Source of the DNA: Carnegiea gigantea
Taxonomy: Eukaryota > Streptophyta > Magnoliopsida > Caryophyllales > Cactaceae
DNA: 64,000 bases
Assembly (NCBI GenBank): GCA_029747015.1
Contig: JAKOGI010000334.1
Location: 252,501-316,500 of the forward strand
Direction of reading: 5' to 3'
Positions 54,400-64,000 of this stretch are shown piece after piece; the first letter of the stretch is position 1; the number at the start of each line of letters is the position of its first letter. Below the pieces are notes generated by a model. The model was not told the origin of the DNA and made no database searches. It saw only the letters and a program-made list of their open reading frames with translations. Both the position numbers and the translations under genes were made by a program.

Positions 54400-57196
54400 A
54401 AATTCTACTTTCCCCCATCTTCCTTCAAACTTACTGTAGCGTCTTCAACCTTTTTCTTTGAATCATCAAGGGGGTTATGTGTGTCTTCAACCTCGCCTTC
54501 AACACCATCTTCAATCTCTTCATCCTTCACAGGTATGCTCTTCCGTGCCTCCCTTGAGGGTTGTAACTATATAATATTGTATGATTATGTCGTCTTCATG
54601 TTGATTGAGTGGGAGCGTTCCTGTGAGGTCGGCCGGCCCCCGAGTATCGCCACCCCCAGTTCCAAAGCCTCTCGGCCTTGATTGTTGGCCGGGTGATTGT
54701 GCATGTTCCCTCAAAGAATTAGCTTGGGGAGCCGAAGAAAATGCTTTATGTCGTGCCATTATGCGAGCCCGATACCTCTCCTAGTCTAGTTGCGAGTACT
54801 CCTCTACCCCTAGCATCCTTAGCATTGGGCAGAAGGTTGTCTATCCATGGGAAACTGACGTAGCTATTTCCCATATGACTGACGTCCAAGAGTGCAAGCT
54901 AGCATAGATAAAGACTACCACCTGGTTGAAAACTCCCGACAAGCTGATGGCCGGAGGGTATACTGAAGGTAACTCTCGATCTGCCTCGGGTTCTCCTAGG
55001 ACGAGCAAAAATGTTGAATCCACTATACTAGGTCCTCTATAAAGGGAGAAGGGAGCAGTTGTCTAGCTCCTATTCATCAGCCTCTCATTCCCTGAGGGGC
55101 CGTGCTAACAAAGAGTCGGTCCATGAAGTCATCGCAAAAGGGATGGTCTTTCCGGGGGCCCCTGAGCACCCTGAAGAAGCCGGCGCTAGAGGACAAGTAC
55201 CTACTCCCCACCGCCGAATATAAGTTTATTATTTCGAACCCTGACGCCACTGTAAATAAGCTATCCCTAAAGTGTATAGCAATCTATCAGGCGGCCTTCT
55301 CCTACGACATAAGGTTTCCACTCGACGCGGTCATCATAGAAATCTTGAATAAGTATGAGCTGGCGCCTACGCAGATTGCACCCACATCCTGGCACAACAT
55401 CTATTCTTTTATCACGACCTGCGAGTTGCATAGGTTAACCTGCACGGGCCACGCTTTTGAGTAGGTCCATATTGTTCAGAGGGCTACTAGTGAGACCGGG
55501 GACCTTGGGTGGTATTGCTTCAACAATAAGAAGGGTTACATTACAGCCATTAAGAAGAAGTCTAAAGTAAAAAAATTGGAAGTATGACTTCCTCTTCGTG
55601 CGTCGCGAGGCAGGTTGGGGGGATCTCCTGTACTGGAACGACGGGAAGCCAGTCCGCAATCCCTTTGGGGAGCCGACTGCGGATGAAACGAGGACAGCTC
55701 GCTACTTCCAATATTATATACGAGAGGATGACCGTCTGAGGCCGATTCCCTCTTTCATGGCTAGGGTAGTGGAGACAAGGAAAGATCCCAAGTGCAGATG
55801 GAGCAAGTCGAGTGATAGGGAACCTTTAAACTAGCTTCCCAAGCTGTAGTGTTTTAAGAACGACTTTTTCCTTGCTACTGCTGGCCTCCTCATACTTAAA
55901 AATTATTCTCAGGGTATTTAACATTCCTATTTCATGGTTTCCATTGGTTCTGACTTGAATTTCTTTTATATTATGCAGAACAAGCACGGGAGATGCTTTC
56001 GCTCTTCAAGACCGGGCAGGCTGTGGAGGAGGAAATAGCAGCAGAGAATAAAAGACGCTATGAGGAGGAAAGACGCCGATACGTTGAGGCCTAGGTGAGA
56101 AAGGTTTGTAATAACTCCTTATCGTTTCCCATTATTTGGGGCATTTGTGCCTACCTTTCTTGCTTATTACGCAGGTGCCTACAGTGCTGTTGTGATAGGG
56201 GAAAGCGCCGACCGTGGTAGTCAGCCTTCCTCCCTCTGTGGCACGCAAGAGGCCACAATTGGGGACTTCGGTCAGTTATGCGTCATCAGCTCTAACCCCC
56301 CAGAGACGCAAGCTCTCTCAACCTGAGCTATCAGGGGCCGAAATGTTTGGGGGGTCTATCTGTCACGAGGAGCTCGGTCACCCCTCCAGGGTGTCCCCAC
56401 TTCCAGCTCAGGGTATCTCTTCGCCGGCGGCCAGTTTCCTGGAGGCTAACTCCTCCGCCAAGAGGGAGCTTATGGAAAAACTTACTATATCCTGGGGGTT
56501 GGCACCGGTAGTGTCGTTATGCAGGCCCAAACTTCTAAGGACCACCTGACGGTGGCTGAGGTACGAAGGATTACCATTTTCACCACTTCCTTTTTGTCTT
56601 TTCATTTCGCAGTCTTATGCTAGCTTTCGTGATTCCCTCAAGATTTCGCTCGGGTCCTCAAAGGGATGATGTTGGCCCCTTCTCTTTTGGACATGGAGGA
56701 GAAGGTCCGATAGCTGCAGCAGGGCTAGCAATAGGCCGAAGACTCGTTGGCAAAATATAAGCGCCGCTGGGAAAAGCTAAAGAAGGAGAAAGAGACTTGG
56801 GAAAAGGAGAGGGAGAATTGGGCCAAGGAGAAGGCATATCTAACTTCCCATCTCAAAAAGGCCTATGTTCAGCCAAAAGGACCATGAGAGGGTCCTTGAA
56901 GAAGAGACAGCCAAAGCGAAAGCGCCGGGGTCACACAAGGCCAAGAGGAGCGGTCAGACTTCTTCCATGAGCTCCTCGGCCTGCTACCGCCCCCAAGAGT
57001 TCTAAAGAAAGGGTTTCTTCGAAGCCTGGGTCCGTTATGTTAAGGACCGCCGTCGAGCCACCCAAGCCGGTCAAGATCCCCACCAGGTCGTCTTCCTGTA
57101 TGACTTTTCAGGCTACGATGAGCCTGACCAACTGGGCAACAGGCACTTATCAAGGTTGACGACGAATGGGACAGTGACGAAGAACCTGACGTCTAA
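54400..57196 (+). pseudogene. Antisense multi-exon gene with C-terminal coiled coil
   Basis: A plus-strand gene opposite the Tat-like pol, with coding blocks separated by intron-like gaps. The main block (55102 to about 55830) holds LEDKYLLPTAEYKFIISNP, YDIRFPLDAVIIEILNKYEL, TSWHNIYSFITTCELH and REAGWGDLLYWNDGKPVRNP. It resembles the 'putative gypsy type transposon' domain (Pfam PF04195, from memory). Candidate introns: about 55915-55978 (ends TATTATGCAG), 56095-56174 (GTGAGA...ACGCAG) and 56561-56612 (GTACGA...TTCGCAG). The last exon has a coiled coil (KLKKEKETWEKEREN, about 56760-56870) and an acidic end, DEWDSDEEPDV, with TAA at 57194. Breaks: TAG at 55462 and a frameshift in an A run near 55570. 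The first exon is unclear; 5' UTR sequence with a donor-like CACAGGTATG lies at 54535. Confidence 0.6.
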
Positions 57197-57439
57197 ATCT
57201 GCTCAAGCCCTCTACACTTCTCCTCCATCATCGCTCATTCTTTTTCTTTTCCTTTATTAGTGAAGCACTTCTTCTTTGGAAATTAATGAAAAGTTTTGAC
57301 ATTTTGCAATGAAATCTTCGGCTTCATCGCTTACTTTTCTTCACTTGTTGTTTCACTTGTCCTTGTTTAAATGCTTTTTTAATTACTAGTGCCCTGTAGG
57401 ATTGTGGCCCCTAAGCGAATTGACAACTGAAGGGTAAAG

Positions 57440-58192
57440 TCTTTGTATGATAGGACCCCCCTTTAGGTGCTGTCGGTATAGCAACCAGCTCATTGGTCGT
57501 GCTTGAGGGCCCTTAACCCCTGTAGGGGCTGTGCTGGAGGACCCATAACCCCCTTTGGAGGCTTAAGATAGAGCGACCGGGTCTTAGGTCATGCTTGAAG
57601 AACCTTAGCCCCTTTTGGGGCCTAAAGGTATAGCGATTGGCCCATAGGCCATGCTTGAGGACCCTTAACCTCTTTTGGGGTATCGCGACTGGCCCATACG
57701 CCGTGCATTAGGACGCTTAGCCCCTTGTGGGGGCTAAAGGTGTAGCAACTGGCTCTTGGGCGTGCTTAAGGACCCTTATCCCCTTTTAGGAGCTAAAGGT
57801 GTAGCGTCCGACCCAGAGGCCGTGCTTGAGGACCCTTAGCCTCTTTTGGGGGCTAAAGGTATAGCGACCGGCCCATAGGCCGTGCTTTAGGACCCTTAGC
57901 CCCTTTTGGGGGCTAACGGTGTAGTGATCGGCCTATAGGCCGTGCTTGAGGACCTCTAGCCCCTTTTGGGAGCTACAGGTATATTGACCGGCCAGTAGGC
58001 TATGCTTGAGGACCTTTTGGGGGCTAGGTAGGCTGTGCTTGAGGACCTTTTGGGGGCTTAAGGTATAGCGACCAACCCATAGGCCGTGCTTTATGACCCT
58101 TAGCCCCTTGTGGGAGACAAAGGTATAGCGACTGGCCCATAAGTCGTGATTGAGGACCCTTAGCCCCTTTTGGGGGCTAAAGCTATAGTAGA
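57440..58192. repeat. 60-bp palindromic repeat array, block 2
   Basis: About twelve tandem units; between 57780 and 58010 the period is exactly 60 bp. Each unit contains two dyads: CGGCCCATAGGCCG and TAGCCCCTTTTGGGGGCTA, separated by TGCTTGAGGACCCT. The array lies exactly where the antisense multi-exon gene (ending 57196) and the Tat-like pol (ending about 58290) converge. Tandem repeats in the 3' untranslated region are known in Tat/Ogre-type elements. Confidence 0.92.
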
Positions 58193-58289
58193 ACTGGAGG
58201 AACCCCAAAATCACCTTGGTGGTCATTGCATTTATTGTATGAATAACTCAAGTACATAGGCATTAAAAAGAATTGCTATTGATAATATT

Positions 58290-59420
58290 TTCGTAGATAC
58301 TGCTATGCCAAGTTCTCGTAATGGGAGAGCCTCCCGGGGTCTCCAGACGATACATACCCAGCCGTATTTGCTCTACTACCTTATACGGGCCTTCCTAATT
58401 TACCGTGAGCTTTTCATGCTCTCCTATGCATGCCACTACCTCCGTGCATCATAGAATAAGAGGTGGAGTTTGACGATACGATCATGGAGCCGTGCAGATG
58501 CAGAGTTTGTAGGGCATCTCTCAGAGGAAAGCATCACCTTGAATGTATGGAAGGAGATTAAGAGCCTCTTAGAGTGCTACGTTAAGCTCCTCTTAGAACG
58601 TGGTAAGTCGATGTGTGTGGAGGGCTACTTCAACAGGCAACACGTCTTCCGACCCATATGCCAACATGAATGGCATTTCCCCTGTTGCAGTCTTTTTGAT
58701 AGTACGAATTAACCATAGGATGCCATGTAGCTCCTCGGCCCATTTGCTCTTCGCATCATTAAGCTTCTTTTACAACCTATGAAGGATGACCTTATTTGTG
58801 GTCTCGGCCTGGCCATTTGTCTGAGGATGAGTGACAGCAGTGAAATGAGCTTGACATCCCAGGGTGTTAAGGTAGTTAGTGACTTTCGCCATGTCAAACT
58901 GCCGCCCGTTGTCAGAGATCATCGTTCTAGGAATGCTAAAATGGGTGATGATATTTTTTCAGATAAACTTTTGTACTTCGACCGCAGTACTGGAGGCGAT
59001 GGCCTCAGCTTCAATCCACTTGGTGAAGTAATCCATCACAACGAAGAGGTATTTGCGCTGTCCTATGGCCTTAGGGAAGGATCCGAGTATGTCCATGCCC
59101 CAAGTAGTAAATAGGGGGTGCTGACGATCAGTGTCAGTGGCTTACTGGACTGTCATTGGATGGGGGCGAATTTCTGGCAATTATCGCATATGCGACCAAA
59201 TTCATAGCATCTTCTCCAGAGAAGGCCAGTAATATCCAGTCTGTATTGTCATGTCCGCTAGGGCGCGGCCACCAATGTGAGAACTACACACCTCTTTGTG
59301 CAACTTTTCCAATATCGTCTTCCCCATCTCCGGGGTTACACAGCGCAGCAATGGCCGAGCATAAGATCGTTTGTATAGGATCCTATCACATAATATGAAC
59401 TAATTTGCTCGCCTCTTGAC
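58290..59420 (-). pseudogene. Tat-like integrase
   Basis: Decayed but readable on the minus strand. QTGYYWPSLEKM near 59230 is the end of the zinc-finger region. The core includes WGMDILGSFPKAIGQRKYLF, VVMDYFTKWIEAEA (about 59100-58990), ISDNGRQFD (58915) and HPQTNGQAET (58830). Downstream are GEMPFMLAYGSE and VLPVEVALHTHRL (about 58690-58560). Stops occur every 20-60 codons. The D, D and E positions are recognisable, so the family is not in doubt. Confidence 0.82.
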
Positions 59421-60332
59421 GCGGTCGGCCTCTTTTGAGTTCGAGGGCAGCGTGTCGTCTGCCAGCTACGCTCGTATGGTGTCCATCCATGTAGAACTCC
59501 TATCCAGCCAAAGTACTTCGTGAGCGATGATGCTCCTTTCCGTTAAAGTTCCCATTTGAGGGACAATGCTCCTTTCTATTAAATTTTCCCATTTAATTAG
59601 TTTTGACTTCCCATCCTCCGAAGAACTAGCCAGCTTCGATAACATATCGGCTTGCTGGTTTTCCAACCGGGGTATATGCGTGATCGAGAAATGCTTCAAT
59701 AGTTTTATGGCTTCACGCACCCCGCCAGACATAGGCTGCCAGAGTGTCATCCTTCACTTCATATTCTCTATTAAGTTGGCTGACCACAAGTTGATAGTCT
59801 GAAAATGCTCGGACCGAGTCCGCCCGTACTGTATAACACAACTCCACGCCTGCGATCAAGGCCTCATATTTCACCTCATTGTTCGAAGCCTTGAACATGA
59901 ACTTCCAGGGATGCTCATGTCATTATCCTTGGGGCCCTTCAATAATCAGGCTGTTCCCACTGCCATCTTTGGTGGATGAGCCGTCCATGCAAAGGTTCCA
60001 AGAAGGGGGGCGATCTAGTATCTGCAGGTGTGTTGGCGCTTTCAGCCAAGAAGTTTACCAGAGCTTGGGCCTTAATAGCCTGTCGTGCCTTGAAGACGAG
60101 CTGATATTGGGACAACTCCACCGCCCACTTCAAGAGCCGCCTAGAAGCGTCTAGCTATTGAAGGACATTCTTCAGGGGCTGATCAGTGAGGACAGTCACT
60201 TTATGCACCTCAAAGTAAGGCCGCAACTTCCGGCTGGCCATCACCAGCACATGGGCAAACTTCTCAATGAGAGGGTAATTTGCCTCTACTCCTGCCAATG
60301 CATGGCTCACATAGTAAACCAGGATCTGCTCC
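59421..60332 (-). pseudogene. Tat-like RNase H
   Basis: Minus-strand blocks WAVELSQYQLVFKARQAIKA (60125), QALVNFLAES, NNEVKYEALIAGVELC (about 59880) and FSITHIPRLENQQADMLSKL (59670) are the typical RNase H plus second-domain landmarks of Tat elements. Several frames are needed. It would remove RNA from the RNA/DNA hybrid during replication. Confidence 0.8.
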
Positions 60333-61391
60333 CTAGCTCGTTCCACTACCAAAACCGCACTTATGGCATGTTCCGAGACAGCTAAGTAGAGTAAAAGCGT
60401 CTCCTTCGGGAAAGGAATTGCGATCTTGGGTAGATAATCCAAGTAGGTTTTGAGTGCCTTTGGCCTCATCAGCATCCTCGTCCCATACGAAATTGGCACG
60501 CCTCTTTAAGACATAGAAGAAGGGTTGACATTTGTCAGCGGATGGGGATAGGAAATGCCCCAGGGCCGCGATACACCAAATTAGCCGTTGGACTTCCTCA
60601 ATGTCACGCGGTGGCTTCATGTCCAGCACAGCCTCGATTTTGTCCGGATTGGCCTCTATCCCTCGGCTGCTGATCATGAATCCGAGGAATTTGCCTGATC
60701 GGACTCCAAACACACACGTCTTCTGCAGATCCTGGTCGTGCTCAATATCAAACATGCTCTTTACTATCATGTCATCTATGTAAACCTTCATGGTCTGACC
60801 GGTGAGAGGCTCGAATAATTTGTTCACCAGTCGCTGATATGTGGCCCCTACGTTCTTCAACCCAAAGGGCATTACCTTGTAGTAATGCAAGCCTCAGTTA
60901 ATTATAAATGCAGTCTTCTCTTGATCTTCGGGGCATAGGGATATCTGATGGTACCTTGAGAAGGCATCCATAAAACTCAATAGGGCATGCCCAGCCGTTA
61001 CATCCACGAACTTGTCGATTTTTAGGAGGGGGCGGCTGTCCTTTGGGCATGCGTTGCTCAGGTCAGTAAAATCCACAGACATCTTTCAAGTCCCATTAGG
61101 TTTCTTGACCAGCACGACGTTCGAGATCCATTCTCGGTACTGACATTCTCGAACGAAACCCGCCTTCAGTAGTTTCTGCACCTCAGTTGTGGCCGTCGCG
61201 GCCCTCTCAAGACTCAGGTGTCGCTTCTTTTGGATGACTGGTTTGTGAGTGGGATCCACGTTCGACTTATGTTGCATTAAAGCAGGATCAATACCGAGCA
61301 TCTCCGTGAAGCCGAAGGCAAAAACATCCCGGTACTCCCGTAGGAGGTCGATCAAGGAATGTCGAATGGAAGCCTCCATCTCTAGGCCCAA
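60333..61391 (-). pseudogene. Tat-like reverse transcriptase
   Basis: Reads from HKPVIQKKRHLSLERAAT (about 61240) through WISNVVLVKKPNG, FTDLSNACPKDSRPLLKIDK and MDAFSRYHQISLCPEDQEKT. Then come YKVMPFGLKNVGATYQRLVN and the catalytic YIDDM (about 60780), FGVRSGKFLGFMISSRGIEA and NPDKIEAVLDM. About 25 residues expected between the YIDDM helix and FGVRSGKFLGF are missing. A stop at 60894 separates two long open parts. Lineage: Tat. Confidence 0.88.
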
Positions 61392-61682
61392 CTAGACTAT
61401 TCTTTGAGGATGTTCATCTTCTAGCGACATTTCTTCTATACCATCTATGGCCTCAGGGCGTGATCGCTCAGGCTCGGCAGAAGTTAGCGTGTGTATGACT
61501 AAGGCCTCAGCTGGGTTAGGTGCCACAGTCTATGGCCTTTTGTCTGAGGGAGGAGGGCCTACAGGTCCACACTTGGCCGATCATTCCACCAGCGGCCGGA
61601 TACTAATTAGGTAACATTCTCGTGCAGTTCGCTGGTCCCCTTACAGCTTGCCAACGCTCCCGTCATCAGCTTCGAATTGAAG
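61392..61682 (-). other. PR-RT spacer of the Tat-like element
   Basis: Broken acidic spacer sequence between protease and RT; no domain expected or seen. Confidence 0.45.
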
Positions 61683-62078
61683 TTAAACTAGGTATGAGGC
61701 GATGGCCGCCTTTACCTTAAGCAAAGTGGGCCTTCCCAGGATGACATTGTAGGCCGTGAGGACATCCACCACTAGGAAATCTACTTCGAGGTTCCTTGCC
61801 TTAGTCTTATCACCGAATCGCAACAACAGGCGGATCATTCCTGTGAGGCTTACTTCTTGCCCCTCGAAGCCCATGATGGGATGCACTAGGGGGATGATCT
61901 CCCTCCCTAGGTACTTAAGTTTTTGAAAGCAGTCCCAAGTGATGATGTCTACGGAGCTCCCATTGTCAATAAGAATTCTCCGTACAATGGTGCTGGCTAC
62001 TTTCATCTTAGCCACCAAGCAGATCATTGTGTGGGGAGGTAAAGTGCAGGCCTTCCCCCCCCCCCAAAACACCATCAT
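61683..62078 (-). pseudogene. Tat-like aspartic protease
   Basis: Retropepsin-like open frame of 131 codons. The active-site loop is VRRILIDNGSSVDIITWDCF (DNGSS), followed by FLVVDVLTAYNVILGRPTLL, the ILGRP strand near the C-terminus. The flap-like HTMICLVAKMKVAS precedes it. The frame is open here but joined to broken gag upstream. The C tract at 62057-62066 is a likely site of length change. Confidence 0.85.
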
Positions 62079-63889
62079 AGGTACTGTAACTCGGCTTCCC
62101 TGCTCGGCCGTGAGAACCTATTGGGCTCCTTAGAGCTGAGCTTTCCAGGCAGACTGAGTGATGCCCTCGGTATATCCACCGGCATGGTGGCTACTATTTA
62201 AGTAGAGCACTCTTCGTCTCGGGCTTCGGGCTGTGCAGGTTCGCATTCCTTTCGAAGGAAGCGCGATCCTCGCTTTAAAAAAGGGTCGATCTGCCCCTTA
62301 TTGGCCAGCTCACAAAGGGCGTTCCTCAACTCTCGGCACAGTCGTGTGCCTATGTTGCTTGTAGAACTCACAATATTTTCACACATTGTGTGGCTTTGCT
62401 GCCGAGGTCATCGGAGGCAGCCTTTTCACCATTGGATGCTCCTTCACCTCCATGAGGATGCTTCTTGGATCTGTAGTGAAATGGGAGTCCACGATCTCGA
62501 GCCTCGGCCTCCTATCTCGACGCCTCATGTTCCTGTCTACCAAGGTTTTATCTTCCTTAGGGGCACCCGTGCTTTCCGCACAAATCTCAGTGGCCTGGAT
62601 AAAGTCAACGGCCTTTCTCAGTGTCTCCGCTAATGTAGTATCCTTTTGTTAGGCCAAAGAGAACTTGAATCAGCCGCTTTTTAGGCATGAGGTGTACGCC
62701 ACCCTGTCTTTCAAGCTGGGAATCAAAATTGCCTCCTGGTGGAAGCGCTTGACAAAGTTTGCCAGGGAATCTTGCGGCCCCTACTTAATATTGGACAGGT
62801 GGATGCTAGTTCACCTCTCTTTTCGGTTGGCAATGAATTGACTAATAAATCTATCAGTCAGGTCTTAGAAGCAAGAGACGTTTCCCGGTGCTAAGCCATT
62901 GAACCATGATTGTGCTATCAGGGTAGCAGGGAAGTATCGACAGTACGTTGTGTTGTCCATGCCCTGGACATATATCTATGCCTTGTACACACCCAGGTGC
63001 TCTTTTAGATATGTAGTCCCATCGTATAGGGCTACAGTGGGCATCTTCACTTTCCCATAGGGCGGGCCTTGATGATCTCTGTGCTAAATGGGGTAGAGAA
63101 GGGGATGGGCCCCGTCTGGGTGACCATACCAGAAACTTTAAAGGGAGTCTCCGGGCGCCTCTCTACCTCCACGACCGATGTACTCCTTCGGGCAACTCCG
63201 GCCCTTGGTGATCTAGGCAGAGTCTGGTCATCCCTGTGAGACCGCTAACCGTGCCTGTCTCTAGGGGGACTGCAAGTGCGTTCTCAGTCAAGGCGACGCT
63301 CAGGGATCCATCGTCGTTTGGAAGCTTTTCCTCGAGGTTTGCTCCTACTGCTCGAACTAGGTGGTTCGTCGGGAGTGCATCGCGTACGGTGTTGAGGCCG
63401 TGGTTGACTTTGCGAGCCGCTCCTGGCTTAGGCGGCGGCTCTATAGGGCATCTGCCCCAACGGACCGGTCGCGGTTCTCTCCCCACGATCAGTCATTTCT
63501 ATCTGGGTGAGCGGCCTCTCTCATTCCATCACTGTGGCGATGCGACGCCACAGCAACGAGCCTATGGGAGGGCTTACAACCCGTGGTAGGCACGTAATCA
63601 AAGTGAGAAAGGGGTCTCGCGGAACTCACGGCTTCCACTGCCTTATTCACTTGTTCTGACACCTACTACATGATGGTGTCCGTCATGGTGGACATGAACT
63701 TTTTAACTACGTCCATCATGACGTATGCCTCTCATTCAGGATGGCGTGGCTCGACCATGCGGGAGTTCGCCTTGGAACTTTTCGAGGTATCCTGCGCCCT
63801 AGGAGGTGCCGGCGCTTCAGTTGCGGGTTCCTTGCCTCTACGGACCCGTGCTCGTGTAGCTTCGCTGACAACCATCGTTCACCATTCTC
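62079..63889 (-). pseudogene. Tat-like gag
   Basis: Minus-strand blocks match gypsy gag: YFPATLIAQSWFNGLAPGNV (about 62940-62880), FISQFIANRKERWTSIHLSN, DSLANFVKRFHQEAILIPSL and FCEFYKQH-like sequence near 62380. The open frame 63163-63486 belongs to the charged N-terminal part. Many stops occur. The capsid fold and the primer-site context immediately upstream support the call. Confidence 0.75.
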
Positions 63890-63907
63890 TCCCCACAGAT
63901 AGTGCCA
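63890..63907 (-). other. Primer-binding site of the Tat-like element
   Basis: The minus strand reads TGGCACTATCTGTGGGGA a few bases inside the right LTR. It is close to the TGGCGCCGTCTGTGGGGA site common in Tat elements. Confidence 0.78.
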
Positions 63908-63911
63908 AATC

Positions 63912-64000
63912 TGTTTTAGGAATTTTCGAGGTTACTAAGGATGATATGGGATGAGAGAGCGGGCCTATGTGATGGCACATGTGGATCAGCTTATACTCCT
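63912..64000 (-). mobile_element. Right (5') LTR of the Tat-like element, cut by window end
   Basis: Matches 40516-40600 (GGAATTTTCG, GGATAACGTGAGATGAGAGA versus GGATGATATGGGATGAGAGA), then leaves the window. Confidence 0.8.

Larger units (their letters stand above)
40516..64000 (-). mobile_element. Tat-lineage Ty3/gypsy element, interrupted by an Athila-like element
   Basis: The left LTR start TGTTTTGGGAATTTTCGG (40516) matches the right LTR start TGTTTTAGGAATTTTCGAGG (63912), and the similarity continues about 80 bp to the window end. Adjacent to the right LTR is a primer site (63890-63907). On the minus strand, gag, PR, RT, RNase H and INT follow in gypsy order and resemble the Tat lineage. 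The 17.7 kb between INT and the left LTR holds plus-strand modules and the 9.65-kb nested Athila-like element. Without the insert the element spans at least 13.8 kb here. Coding regions are decayed. Confidence 0.85.

Noticed and set aside
57440..58192. Regularly spaced palindromic repeats considered as a CRISPR array
   Set aside because: The 60-bp units are contiguous with no unique spacers, in a plant retrotransposon.

Overview
This window is plant nuclear DNA, almost certainly from a flowering plant. It holds one intact host gene, a nepenthesin-type aspartic protease, and a dense nest of plant LTR retrotransposons: Ty1/copia SIRE-like, Ty3/gypsy Athila-like and Ty3/gypsy Tat-like. Two non-autonomous DNA elements carry 3-bp target-site duplications. 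Nothing prokaryotic or organellar was recognised.

Layout. 1-5069: AT-rich flank with a decayed unknown gene on the minus strand (about 1005-2231) and a Tourist-like MITE (3995-4376, TSD TAA). 5070-6737: intact single-exon aspartic protease on the minus strand, with a probable intron in its 5' UTR and unusually many poly-G/C tracts upstream (6854-8126). 8918-9957: a 1-kb Harbinger-like non-autonomous element (TSD TTA) made of internal tandem repeats. 12385-15612: a heavily decayed copia gag-pol. 15950-40126: two related SIRE-like families, here called A and B, in a rearranged nest. A solo LTR of A (TSD CTGGG) is followed by 1.7 kb of flank with a 357-bp foldback. Next come 643 bp of an LTR of B, joined abruptly to the gag of A, then A pol, an env-like ORF, PPT and 3' LTR. 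The same flank and foldback then occur again, followed by a full-length B element (29794-40126, TSD GTTTT). The order is best explained by one unequal tandem duplication plus collapse of one A copy to a solo LTR.

40516 to the end: a Tat-like gypsy element read on the minus strand. Its 5' LTR starts at the right edge (63912), followed by gag, PR, RT, RNase H and INT down to about 58290. Between INT and the 3' LTR lies a series of plus-strand (antisense) gene modules: three diverged copies of a small ORF of about 140 codons and one multi-exon coiled-coil gene. The modules are separated by arrays of a 60-bp repeat with two internal palindromes. Three modules have a CACGTG G-box upstream, and conserved leader blocks follow the TATA positions. 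An Athila-like element (42145-51796, minus strand) inserted into this region between the G-box and TATA box of the second module.

Most retroelement genes here are broken by stops, frameshifts or deletions. Element A pol comes closest to intact, with a single premature stop. The antisense module array of the Tat-like element is the most unusual organisation in the window.
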